Assembly: GCF_002019635.1 (NCBI RefSeq)
Contig: NZ_KV917372.1
Coordinates: 62,001 to 126,000, forward strand
From: Metabacillus halosaccharovorans
GTDB lineage: Bacteria > Bacillota > Bacilli > Bacillales > Bacillaceae
DNA length: 64,000 bases
Direction of reading: 5' to 3'
The position numbers and the translations under genes were made by a program. Below, one piece after another: positions 44,375 to 52,574 of the stretch (position 1 is its first letter; every line of letters starts with the position of its first letter). The notes under the pieces are model-generated. The model searched no databases and had not been told where the DNA came from. It saw only the letters and a program-made list of their open reading frames with translations.

Positions 44375-45175
44375 ATGAAAATTGGTCAACTCCTTGGAGT
44401 AGGTAATACTGCAAGTGTCTATGAATGGGGAAAATCTGAAGTTATAAAGATTTTCCATGACTTTAAGAGTGCAATGTATGAAGTAACAAAGGAAGCTCAA
44501 AATGCCAAAATGATAAATAATCTAAATGTAAGGGCACCTAGATTTTCTAACATTATGGAGTATGAGGGAAAGACGTGTCTTATCTATGAAAAGGTAGAAG
44601 GTCCCACGATGCTCAATTACATAGAACCAACGAGATTTTCTGTGTCTTATAACGCTAAGCTATTAGCACAAATCCATTTTGAAATACATCAGGTTAAGAT
44701 CGATATTAATTCAAATTTGAAGACCGAATTATCAAAGAGCATTACTAACACTGAGGTAATCACGGAATCAGAGAGGAAAATTGTTCTCAGAATTCTTGAG
44801 ACATTGCCTGAAGGAAAAGTTCTATGCCATTATGACTTCCACCCTGGAAACATCATTCTTTCTCCTAATGGCCCTATAATTATCGATTGGCTGAACGCTT
44901 TGGTTGGACATCAACTCGCAGATGTTACTAGAACATACATGATGATTAATTCTAATGCATTACCTCCCAATGCTCCTTCTTGGGTAACTGAGAGGAAATA
45001 TCGTGATCTATTCGGTAAAGAATATTTAGATGAATACTTTAACCTTTCAGGCATTGACCGAATTCCTCTTGATGAGTGGCTTGTACCAATATTCGCATCT
45101 CGAATAAGCGAGTTAAAGGGCAAAGATCAGTTGGAAATAATAAATAATCTAAAATCAGCTATAAAGGAACAATGA
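44375..45175 (+). CDS. APH/choline-kinase-like phosphotransferase family protein
   Basis: 266 residues. N-lobe GQLLGVGNTASVYEWGKSEV and IKIFHD with the ATP Lys; CLIYEKVEGPTMLN hinge; VLCHYDFHPGNIILS catalytic loop; IIIDWLNALVGHQLADVTRT metal loop. A GAGGAG site precedes the ATG. The substrate is unknown. Confidence 0.85.
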   Translation: MKIGQLLGVGNTASVYEWGKSEVIKIFHDFKSAMYEVTKEAQNAKMINNLNVRAPRFSNIMEYEGKTCLIYEKVEGPTMLNYIEPTRFSVSYNAKLLAQIHFEIHQVKIDINSNLKTELSKSITNTEVITESERKIVLRILETLPEGKVLCHYDFHPGNIILSPNGPIIIDWLNALVGHQLADVTRTYMMINSNALPPNAPSWVTERKYRDLFGKEYLDEYFNLSGIDRIPLDEWLVPIFASRISELKGKDQLEIINNLKSAIKEQ

Positions 45176-45243
45176 GTATTGCTACCTTATACTACCTGAT
45201 TTCACTAACGGAAACGTCCTGATTTAAGAATGAGGTCGATTAC

Positions 45244-45317
45244 AGTTATTCCATTATAGAGCGCTTATCTTGAACAAAGATAACGCTTTTTCAATATTAG
45301 GGCAGATTGTGTAAGAT
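45244..45317 (+). repeat. SR repeat
   Basis: GCGCTTATCTT GAAC AAAGATAACGC stem then T5, followed by TTAGGGCAGATTGTGTAAGA. Confidence 0.72.
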
Positions 45318-45361
45318 TAAAGTCGAAATAGCTTTGATAATTGTGAAGAATTGTACTTAAT

Positions 45362-45390
45362 GTAACGACGCAAGTTAGTTGAACAAAGAG
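45362..45390 (+). repeat. JR motif
   Basis: GTAACGACGCAAGTTAGTTGAACAAAGAGG, 82 bases before the next start codon. Confidence 0.55.
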
Positions 45391-45443
45391 GGAGAACTGA
45401 TTAGCTTAATAAAACAAACTTATAGCTGAAAGGAGAATTTTTG

Positions 45444-45887
45444 GTGGCAGAAACTATAGTACCAATTACGTTGGATAAAATGGAACAATGTATCGAACTC
45501 TATATTAACGTTTTTAATAGTGAACCTTGGAATGAAAAATGGACATATGAAGTTGCTAGAGAAAGGCTTACTGATTTACTTCATACCCCTAGATTTCTGG
45601 GATTTTTATTATACGATAATGGAAATTTAATTGGTTTCATTGCAGGGAACAGTAAAAAAACGTATAAAGGATTAACCTTTTATTTGTCTGAACTTTGTAT
45701 TAATAATCAAATCCAAGGTAAAGGTTATGGTTCAAAACTACTTCTTTATTTAGAAGATGAACTAAAGAAAAGACATATTCAAAGTCTTTATTTATTAACC
45801 GCAAATGGAGGACTTGCTGAAGCGTTTTATCTAAAAAATGACTATACTTTAAATGAGAATAGAATAGTAATGAAAAAGAATTTTTAA
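45444..45887 (+). CDS. GNAT family N-acetyltransferase
   Basis: 147 residues from GTG 45444 (AAGGAG eight bases upstream; TTG 45441 is also possible). NVFNSEPWNEKWTYEVARER is typical of the AAC(6')/YhbS-like group. Motif A: LCINNQIQGKGYGSKLLLYL; C-terminal GGLAEAFYLKNDYT. Confidence 0.85.
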   Translation: MAETIVPITLDKMEQCIELYINVFNSEPWNEKWTYEVARERLTDLLHTPRFLGFLLYDNGNLIGFIAGNSKKTYKGLTFYLSELCINNQIQGKGYGSKLLLYLEDELKKRHIQSLYLLTANGGLAEAFYLKNDYTLNENRIVMKKNF

Positions 45888-45930
45888 ATAACCTACTTGC
45901 ACGATTGTGCTAATTAACAAGAAATTAATG

Positions 45931-45970
45931 ATCTTCAGCAATAAAGCGCTTTTCTGGAATAAGTAGAACC
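45931..45970 (+). repeat. SR repeat (left half)
   Basis: ATCTTCAGCAATAAAGCGCT, TTTCTGGAATAAG; the right half is replaced by the 23S fragment. Confidence 0.6.
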
Positions 45971-45980
45971 TGTTATTTCA

Positions 45981-46122
45981 TGAAGGTTTCCTGAGGAAGG
46001 CTCGTCCGCTCAGGGTTAGTCGGGACCTAAGCCGAGGCCGAAAGGCGTAGGCGATGGCCAACAGGTTAAAATTCCTGTACCTCCTCCTCACCATTTAAGC
46101 AATGGGGGGACGCAGAAGGATA
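45981..46122 (+). pseudogene. 23S rRNA gene fragment
   Basis: About 140 bases match the middle of Bacillus 23S rRNA, including TTCCTGAGGAAGGCTCGTCC, GGGTTAGTCGGGACCTAAGC, CGAGGCCGAAAGGCGTAGGC and TTTAAGCAATGGGGGGACGC. No other part of an rRNA gene is nearby. It starts within a decayed SR element and ends in AT-rich DNA. Confidence 0.9.
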
Positions 46123-46150
46123 TATTATAATTTTTATTATTTTACAATAT

Positions 46151-46180
46151 AGCCTTCAACAATCGAGCGCTTTTTTGAAT
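46151..46180 (+). repeat. SR repeat (left half)
   Basis: CCTTCAACAATCGAGCGCTTTTTTGAATG. Confidence 0.55.
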
Positions 46181-46292
46181 GTCACTTATTTTTAACTATC
46201 GGGACTAGACAGATTATCGAGGAACATTAGAGAATGACATTAATAAAATTCAAAGACTTCCATAGAGATGTGGTAAGGAAGGATGTATAGTT

Positions 46293-46835
46293 ATGATAAA
46301 CTCCGAAAAATTAGTTTATCCAGCATTCATAAAACAAGAATACGAAGGAATGTTTTGTGTCTATTTCCCTACTCTTTTTCCTAAATCGGGGTGGGATTAT
46401 CCTTTATCACGTGGGAAAATCAAAAGTATAGCAATAAAAAATGCAGAAAGAGACTTAGCATTCTGTTTAGCAGGAATCTTATATGACAATGAAAACCTTC
46501 CTGTACCTATCTCAATTGAAAACAATTGCATTTGCGAAGGGGTGGAATTAATAGAGGTAGAGACATCGTTTGAACCGTATGCCGAAGAAATACAGGAGCA
46601 TTTAAAAGGACGTCATTGGCATATTGGTTATTATGTCGAAGAAAATGATGAATATATAGAAGCAATTGGGTTTAAAAATGACAAAGGAACGTGGGACATT
46701 TTTTATGAGGATAATTCTGACGAAAAGGAGACTCCAGATGATAACATACTCTTTACCGTCAAATTACACTTTGAAGCCGAGGAGAAATTTAAACAATTTG
46801 TTCAGGATGTAATTCTAAAACGAAGAGGTAATTAA
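46293..46835 (+). CDS. HicB-like domain protein, 180 aa, no HicA partner
   Basis: Residues ~8-70 resemble the HicB antitoxin fold (YPAFIKQEYEGMFCVYFP, then KSIAIKNAERDLAFCLAGIL, NLPVP). The C-terminal half is different and contains GRHWHIGYYVEENDEYIEAI and a charged tail. HicA toxins are normally adjacent; none is seen within several hundred bases on either side. It may be a stand-alone member with another role. Confidence 0.65.
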   Translation: MINSEKLVYPAFIKQEYEGMFCVYFPTLFPKSGWDYPLSRGKIKSIAIKNAERDLAFCLAGILYDNENLPVPISIENNCICEGVELIEVETSFEPYAEEIQEHLKGRHWHIGYYVEENDEYIEAIGFKNDKGTWDIFYEDNSDEKETPDDNILFTVKLHFEAEEKFKQFVQDVILKRRGN

Positions 46836-46942
46836 GATAGGACTAAGTTAATTAGTTGTTTTCTATATTCTTAGTTTAACTAAAGGGTCCTATCCTAGGT
46901 AAATAACTAACTTCCACAAAACCAGCTAATAGTAATAACTTG

Positions 46943-47280
46943 TAATCTTCAGCAATCAAGTGCAATTGCTGAAGATCTAAATTCACGTTTTATCTAACTA
47001 AACTAAGTTAAATGCCTTTCCAGTTGGATATAATAATGAACAGTTTTGAAGAGGGGAGGAAACTCCCTATTATTCTAAAAGTCTTAACTTTGTGTAAAAG
47101 ATACATTAACACAACTAAATTTTAGTAGACAAAACGTCTTAAATCCCTGATAGTGCTGGGGTTGAGCCGTTTTTTTTAGATCAGGAACAACCGATAAGTG
47201 TTATTAACACGACTAGACGGATGAAACATCAGATTCTAAACATATCACTTTCTTCAGCAAACAGGCCAGATTGTTGAGGA
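46943..47280 (+). repeat. LR repeat copy 9 with SR flanks
   Basis: ATCTTCAGCAATCAAGTGCA joins directly to ATTGCTGAAGATCTAAATTC; TATAAT at 47029-47034; hairpin GGGGAGGAAACTCCC; terminator at 47131-47177; palindrome GTGTTATTAACAC; right border TCTTCAGCAAACAGGCCAGA TTGTTGAGGA. Confidence 0.85.
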
Positions 47281-47349
47281 TAAACGTATATCATAATAGA
47301 GATTGTGAAGAATTGCACTTAAAGTATCGTTTTGAGAAGGGGGTTATAT

Positions 47350-47570
47350 ATAGTTATATGTTCTGCATTGGCTGTTTTTTATGAATGAATAGCAGTAGGT
47401 ACTGACTTTTTTTATCATAATGGTTGGAATCTAATGTATTCTGCTTTAGTCTATCCTCTGTTATTTCTCAGTTTATTATGGAATTATTATTTCATTATGA
47501 AGCTAAAAAATAGGGCAACTTTAAAAAACACTTTACCATTTTTGTTGAACAGACAGGTGCGTTGATCCAG
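47350..47570 (+). pseudogene. Small membrane protein gene with a nonsense codon
   Basis: A frame reading VICSALAVFYE, TGA, IAVGTDFFYHNGWNLMYS, ALVYPLLFLSLLWNYYFIMK follows an AGGGGG site. The stop after the first 11 codons, and the lack of a good start, suggest decay. Confidence 0.4.
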
Positions 47571-47590
47571 GAGGATTGGGCACCTTTTTT
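47555..47590 (+). terminator. Rho-independent terminator
   Basis: AGGTGC and GCACCT arms, then T6. Confidence 0.65.
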
Positions 47591-47716
47591 GTTAAATTCC
47601 TAATTGGACTAAAATGTTAGTTAGACATTCGAATGAATAAATTAACAAGTATTGTTTAATTTATAAATAGCCAATAAACTTCTTTGGTTAATTCAAAAGT
47701 TAAGAGATGATGTCAC

Positions 47717-48487
47717 TTGGCACTTCCGAATAGAAGGAAATTATCCATTGTTAAATCATGGAGCAACAATTACCTTAAATTTACAAACCCCTGGGTAATT
47801 GCATGGTGGTCTGCTACTTTTCCAGGGTTTGGATATATATTAGTTGGGGATTTTGTATTAGGGTTTATCTTGATGATGTTCGAATTGGCGGTGAATACCT
47901 TGGCAAACATCAATAGCAGTATTTATTATTCTATGATTGGAGATTTTGATCAAGCTAAGGAAATTCTTGATAAGAAGTGGTTTTTAGCATATATGGCCAT
48001 TTATGTTTTTGCCATATATGACAGCTATCGGAGGGCTGTTGAATATAATAAGGCTTATATTCTTGCTTATCGGGAGGAGAAACAGAATTTGAACTTTTTT
48101 GACCTTGCACCATTGGGAGTTGGTCATATAGACAAGGTCTCCCCTGCTAATTCAGTAATATGGGCCGCTCTGTCTTCGGGGATTTCCTCAATGTATTTTA
48201 AGAACATTCCTAATCTGATATTTAGTTTGTTTTGGATTGGTGTCCTGAGTTATAAGTCCAAGTTGCTGGAAGGTATTTATTATTCATTTATATTGGACTT
48301 TACAAAGGCTAAATCTGTGTTAGACCCTCAATGGTTTTTATTTTTCCCATCTGTCTATGTATTTGTTTTGTACCACACCTATTTAACAAACATTTACAGT
48401 AATAAATCTTATGATATGACACTTTCCAGGTTTCTAAAAGAAAATTTTCAAAACACTGATTTCCCTATGCCAATTAAGGAGGATTAA
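47717..48487 (+). CDS. Membrane protein with an internal duplication, 256 aa
   Basis: Two related halves: residues ~24-105 (WVIAWWSATFPGFGYILVGD, NINSSIYYSMIGDFDQAKEI, LDKKWFLAYMAIYVFAIYDS) and ~146-230 (SVIWAALSSGISSMYFKNIP, GIYYSFILDFTKAKSVLDPQ, WFLFFPSVYVFVLYHTYLTN). Each half has three hydrophobic segments. TTG start with a weak site. The next gene starts two bases after its stop. Function unknown; Bacillaceae relatives are uncharacterised. Confidence 0.7.
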   Translation: MALPNRRKLSIVKSWSNNYLKFTNPWVIAWWSATFPGFGYILVGDFVLGFILMMFELAVNTLANINSSIYYSMIGDFDQAKEILDKKWFLAYMAIYVFAIYDSYRRAVEYNKAYILAYREEKQNLNFFDLAPLGVGHIDKVSPANSVIWAALSSGISSMYFKNIPNLIFSLFWIGVLSYKSKLLEGIYYSFILDFTKAKSVLDPQWFLFFPSVYVFVLYHTYLTNIYSNKSYDMTLSRFLKENFQNTDFPMPIKED

Positions 48488-48489
48488 TA

Positions 48490-48965
48490 TTGTATATCAT
48501 CGCAAGTTTTGATTATTCCCCTGCATTGGAAATTGCTATCACTGAGTTAATGGAGAAAGATATTCCACAAAGTAATATTCTTGCTCTACCGTTAGATAAA
48601 CAAACGGAAGTCCCACGTTTATTTGATAGCATTCATTATGCTGATGGAACCAGTCTGGTAGACGTTGCTGGGATATTAGGTTGTATTTTTATGCTTCTTG
48701 GCTCTATCTACGGTTTTTTATTGGAATGGGGCCCATCATTTGGGGACTTATTGGTCTTGTTGTAGGGCTGGTTTCTGGATTTTTCATTAAGTGGTTATAT
48801 ATCAAGAATAAGTACAAAAGAAGCCTCAATAAAAGTAAAACTGAAGTTTTTTTGATTGTATATACAAAAGAGGAAACTAAAGTTCAAAATATAAAGGAAA
48901 TTCTCTGGCAACATAACGCTCAGGGACTAACCGTATATTCTGGACATAGTATTACTCAACTTTAA
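48490..48965 (+). pseudogene. Membrane-anchored protein gene with a frameshift at a T6 tract
   Basis: TTG start eight bases after AAGGAGG. The first frame runs YIIASFDYSPALEIAITELM ... LGCIFMLLGSIYGF; after TTTTTTA near 48715 the sense continues in another frame as GPIIWGLIGLVVGLVSGFFI ... TEVFLIVYTKEETKVQNIKE. Two soluble parts surround two membrane helices. It may be a pseudogene, a sequencing slip or transcriptional slippage. Co-transcribed with 47717. Confidence 0.65.
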
Positions 48966-49229
48966 TTTAAGTTACAATGTGTAACCCTAATATAGAAAGT
49001 CAGTCATATACTCTTTCTTTTTAATTTATGGAAAATAAGAGATAAATTATAGGGATGCTAACGCCTTTGTATTAAACGTTTTTGGTTTATATTTCAGGAG
49101 TTTTTCTTTATTTATCCAATTACCAGACATGATAATGAAATAATTTATCTATATAGTCAAATGGCGTTTCATTTATATATTTATTATGTGATGGGAATGG
49201 TATATATCTTACGCTAAGGTGTGAAGCTG
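48966..49229. other. Gap without recognisable content
   Basis: Only the AAGGTG site for the following gene is noted. Confidence 0.4.
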
Positions 49230-49775
49230 TTGAAAAAGTCAAATATGAATTATGAGTATATACAAATACTCCAAAGTAAATTGGAGGAATTAGAAACCCA
49301 GTATTGGTTAGAATACAATTTATTTTCCTTTCAATGGTGGATACTCTTAATAGTACTTATTCTTCCGTGGGTTATATGGTCTAGATATGTTGAACGTAAA
49401 AGAAGGAAGGAAATACTTTTATTTGGTGCTTTATTGATCATATTAGTGGGACTATTGGACGACTTAGGTGTTAGTCTTAATCTTTGGTCTTATCCGTATA
49501 AATTAACAAATTTAATATCAAGATTAGCAGCAATAGATTATGGAATTATTATTGTTGCACATATGTTCATTTATCAATATTTTAGAGAGTGGAAATCTTT
49601 TATTATCGCCAATGTGATACTTGCGGCTATTTTTACTTTTATAGCTGAGCCAATTACAGTATGGTTAGGTATATATAAATTAGATAATTGGAAATATATC
49701 TATTCGTTTCCAATCTATATACTTAAAACAGCACTAATAAAATGGATAGTAGATGTTCACTTAGAGAAACCTTAA
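49230..49775 (+). CDS. CBO0543 family multi-pass membrane protein
   Basis: About 181 residues from TTG 49230 (AAGGTG upstream); GTG 49221 is an alternative. FSFQWWILLIVLILPWVIW opens the first helix; YIYSFPIYILKTALIKWIVD closes the protein. Five hydrophobic segments. Same subtype as 2946. Confidence 0.8.
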   Translation: MKKSNMNYEYIQILQSKLEELETQYWLEYNLFSFQWWILLIVLILPWVIWSRYVERKRRKEILLFGALLIILVGLLDDLGVSLNLWSYPYKLTNLISRLAAIDYGIIIVAHMFIYQYFREWKSFIIANVILAAIFTFIAEPITVWLGIYKLDNWKYIYSFPIYILKTALIKWIVDVHLEKP

Positions 49776-49888
49776 AAATTTTTTAAAACAGTTTTTACTT
49801 GGTGATATATGTTTTAGAATATCTTGTACTTAATTGAATAATATTGTGAACAGTTTCACTTAAACTAAAGGGTAGCTATAGTTCAACA

Positions 49889-49917
49889 AGGAGTTGTTGC
49901 GGCAACTCCTATTTTTT
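49889..49917 (+). terminator. Rho-independent terminator
   Basis: AGGAGTTG TTGCGG CAACTCCT then T6. Confidence 0.88.
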
Positions 49918-49918
49918 A

Positions 49919-49950
49919 TTGAACTAACGGAGCAGTTTAGTTGAAGAAGG
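49919..49950 (+). repeat. JR hairpin motif (reference copy)
   Basis: TTGAACTAACGGAGCAGTTTAGTTGAAGAAGG: AACTAAC and GTTTAGTT are inverted across GGAGCA. It directly follows a terminator and lies about 100 bases before the next gene. Confidence 0.6.
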
Positions 49951-50019
49951 ATTTCCTACTTGGAGGTCGAATATAGATTAAGATTTTAATTATAACCGGA
50001 ACTATTTAGGGAGAGGTTT

Positions 50020-50793
50020 ATGAGTTATAAAATTGTTTTTTTCGATGTAGATGGGACTATTACACATCACGAAGATGGCAGCATTTCTTCTTCTACTATT
50101 AAGGCTATAAAAACTTTGAAAACCAAAGGGATAAAGGTGGTAGCTGCAACAGGAAGACCGTTATCAATGTGTAAAGAACTACAAGAATTAGGTATTGAAA
50201 CGTTTATAACAGCAAATGGTGGGTACGTGAAGCACATTCAGGAAGTTATTCATAAAGTACCAATAGATAAAAGTATCATTCAAGAAGTTGTTGAATTTGC
50301 CAAGACAGAGAATAGTGGTTTGTCTTTTTATTCAGAAGAATTTAGTATGAATGGTGTAACAGAGAAGGAAATCTTAACTGCCTTGAAGGAAACTTTGTCT
50401 CTAGATGAGTATCCTGAAACTAATCGATTTATTCATAATGAAGAAGTATTTTTAATGTGTTTGTTTGCAAACGATGAAACAGTTGAGAAGTACATACAAA
50501 AGTTTCCGCAACTATCATTTAAAAGATGGCATCCCTATGTGCTAAATGTTTTGCAGGAGGATGTATCAAAGTCTCTAGCCATAGTGAAAACATTAGAATT
50601 TTTCGGTATCGATAAGTCTGAAGCTGTTGCTTTTGGTGACGGTGAAAATGATGTTGATATGTTGGAATTAGTAGGGCTTGGTATAGCAATGGGAAATGGA
50701 AATGAAAAATTGAAAAATGTTGCGGATTTTGTTACAAAGCCATCTAATAAAGATGGAATTGACTATGCATTAAAAAAGTATGGAATTATATAG
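50020..50793 (+). CDS. Cof-type HAD hydrolase
   Basis: 257 residues. HAD motif I FFDVDGTIT, motif II ATGRPLS, a C2-type cap domain in the middle, and motifs III/IV in AVAFGDGENDVDMLELVG. Lys expected in the VLQEDVSKSLA segment. A GGGAGAGG site precedes the ATG. Likely dephosphorylates sugar phosphates or flavin-type substrates. Confidence 0.88.
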   Translation: MSYKIVFFDVDGTITHHEDGSISSSTIKAIKTLKTKGIKVVAATGRPLSMCKELQELGIETFITANGGYVKHIQEVIHKVPIDKSIIQEVVEFAKTENSGLSFYSEEFSMNGVTEKEILTALKETLSLDEYPETNRFIHNEEVFLMCLFANDETVEKYIQKFPQLSFKRWHPYVLNVLQEDVSKSLAIVKTLEFFGIDKSEAVAFGDGENDVDMLELVGLGIAMGNGNEKLKNVADFVTKPSNKDGIDYALKKYGII

Positions 50794-50814
50794 ATTTATT
50801 AAGACTTGGTTCAG

Positions 50815-50851
50815 ACAGCGATGGTTCTATTAAAAAATATCGCTGTTTTTC
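50815..50851 (+). terminator. Terminator after HAD gene
   Basis: ACAGCGAT faces ATCGCTGT, then TTTT. Confidence 0.75.
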
Positions 50852-50856
50852 TTATT

Positions 50857-50880
50857 GAGCTAAACCAGCTAATAGTTTGT
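50857..50880 (+). repeat. JR-like motif
   Basis: GAGCTAAACCAGCTAATAGTTTG, the variant with CCAGC in the loop, also seen at 38898 and, in partial form, at 46918. Confidence 0.45.
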
Positions 50881-50941
50881 CAATATTTTTCATTAAAAAC
50901 TTAAAATATATCATGCTATACTAAAAATAAGCATGCCAAAT

Positions 50942-50975
50942 AACCTTCCGTTTGTTTAGATTTGGAAGGTTTTGT
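50942..50975 (+). terminator. Hairpin near IS110 3' side
   Basis: ACCTTCC pairs with GGAAGGT and is followed by TTTGTG. Confidence 0.55.
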
Positions 50976-50997
50976 GTTAATTAGTTAGATTTAGGTT

Positions 50998-52233
50998 CTA
51001 AGCAATATCTTGGAAAGTAGTTCTATTTTTTAAAAGTGCAAATATCCAATGTAAGAGTTTATTTACACAGGCAATAACAGCTACTTTAAAAGGCTTTCCT
51101 TCATCACGTTTCTTATCGTAAAATTCTCGCATTCTTTTATTGCGAGGTATGATTTCATCCGTCGTTTTCTTCTTACGACAATCTCTAATGGCACAACGAA
51201 CAGCCATGTACAAGGCGTGTCTAAGTCTACTAGATCCTCTTTTAGTAATTCGGTTTTTGGTGGCAGAAAACTTACCAGATTCAAATACACTAGGATCAAC
51301 TCCAGCGAATGCTACAAGCTTTTTTGGGTCATTAAATCGATCTATCTCCCCAATCTCAGAAATAATCGTTGCAGCGATTTTTTCTCCAATACCAGGAATA
51401 GATTTGATAATATTATATTCTTCAATATCTTTAGCGAGGGCATCTATCTCGGTCTCTAACTTTGCTAGATGCTCTTTGTATTGAAGAATCATTTTAATAT
51501 ACATACCAAGGCTTAAAATATGACTCTGATAGACTGCCTTTTCAAAAGGATTACGTGCAGCCGCAGCTTTAAGTTGAATCGCTTTTTCCTTTGCCCACCT
51601 GCTTGATCGACTCTTACAAAGACCCTTTATCTTGTCTGTAACTACTTCTTCGCTTGCATTCAAAATATCCTCAGAGGAAGGGAACTCTGAAAGAGTTAAA
51701 AGTGACACCACCGAATATAAATCTCCAAAAACCCCTTTATATTCAGGAAACACTTGTTCAAGCACTGCCTGAAATTGAAGCTTTGTTTGTATCATCACTC
51801 CAGTTATATTTTCATGTTGTCTAGTAAGGTTGCGAAGGTTTAATAACTGGACTCCACGCTTTTTATAAGGCTCTAATTCCTCCTTATAAAACAACTCACA
51901 GAGAAGATAAGCATCAATGACATCTGTCTTTACTTTTCTTAAGCTTGATGATCTAGCCTTATAGGAAATCAATGGATTGATGATAATTAATAAATAACCT
52001 CGTTCTTCCAAGTAATGAACTACTGGTGTTTGATAATGCCCCGTAGCTTCTAAAATTATTGAAGGTTTCTTGCCGGACTCTTTTTTCACATCCTCAAGAA
52101 ACGAAACAAGTGAACTAAGACCCTCAACAGTATGTGAAATTTTAAAGCTCTTACGATAAGGTTTGCCTTTATCTAAAAATGCTTGAACTTGACTTTCCCC
52201 TTTTGAAATATCCAGACCAACGACTGGATTCAT
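50998..52233 (-). CDS. IS110 family transposase (DEDD RuvC-like)
   Basis: 411 residues. N-terminal RuvC-like DEDD domain: VVGLDISKGESQVQAFLD, IILEATGHYQTPVVHYL and KTDVIDAYLLCELFYKEE supply the acidic residues. The C-terminal Tnp domain has IPGIGEKIAATIISEIGEID and TKRGSSRLRHALYMAV with the candidate catalytic Ser. GGAGGAGGAG lies before the ATG. Elements of this kind lack inverted repeats and are guided by a bridge RNA. Confidence 0.93.
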   Translation of the reverse strand: MNPVVGLDISKGESQVQAFLDKGKPYRKSFKISHTVEGLSSLVSFLEDVKKESGKKPSIILEATGHYQTPVVHYLEERGYLLIIINPLISYKARSSSLRKVKTDVIDAYLLCELFYKEELEPYKKRGVQLLNLRNLTRQHENITGVMIQTKLQFQAVLEQVFPEYKGVFGDLYSVVSLLTLSEFPSSEDILNASEEVVTDKIKGLCKSRSSRWAKEKAIQLKAAAARNPFEKAVYQSHILSLGMYIKMILQYKEHLAKLETEIDALAKDIEEYNIIKSIPGIGEKIAATIISEIGEIDRFNDPKKLVAFAGVDPSVFESGKFSATKNRITKRGSSRLRHALYMAVRCAIRDCRKKKTTDEIIPRNKRMREFYDKKRDEGKPFKVAVIACVNKLLHWIFALLKNRTTFQDIA

Positions 52234-52440
52234 TCTAAATCTCCTCCTCCTAAACTGGTAATTTGCCAGTAACCCCTAATTCCTCCATGCAGTATCACAG
52301 CTTCGCTTGTTATACGAGATCTACGTCCCAACCAGCCTCAATCATGTTTCTACAAGTAGGGGGCGAACAGTTTAGCTGACGGGGTCGAAGCCCCACGGGC
52401 AGATACGTTCTACCCTGGCTACTGATATAATAAAACCATT
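52234..52440 (-). ncRNA. Candidate IS110 bridge RNA region
   Basis: The ~200 bases upstream of the transposase are non-coding, more GC-rich than the surroundings, and carry clear hairpins: GGGGTCGAAGCCCC (52381-52394) and ACTGGTAATTTGCCAGT (52254-52270). IS110-group elements of the IS621 type carry the bridge RNA in just this place, in the direction of the transposase. Loop assignments were not made. Confidence 0.65.
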
Positions 52441-52442
52441 TT

Positions 52443-52484
52443 AAAAAAGGTCAACCAGAAATATTTAGCATTCTGGCTAACCTT
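52443..52484 (-). terminator. Minus-strand terminator upstream of IS110
   Basis: On the minus strand AGGTTAGCCAGAA pairs with TTCTGGTTGACCT and runs into T6. It would shield the element from outside transcription, or mark its left border. Confidence 0.65.
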
Positions 52485-52494
52485 ATAATACGAA

Positions 52495-52516
52495 AGGGCA
52501 GTTTAGTTGAACAAGG
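52495..52516 (+). repeat. JR motif (right half)
   Basis: AGGGCAGTTTAGTTGAACAAGG; the AACTAAC arm is missing, next to the IS110 flank. Confidence 0.5.
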
Positions 52517-52574
52517 GATATTAATAATTAAATGAGAAATATAAATACTTTAGATGATAATTAGGAGGAGAAAA

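Noticed and set aside
48490-48765. Two separate overlapping genes at 48490 and 48681
   Set aside because: The second ORF's N-terminal residues are only a shadow of the first; the membrane helices and the tail join best as one frameshifted gene.
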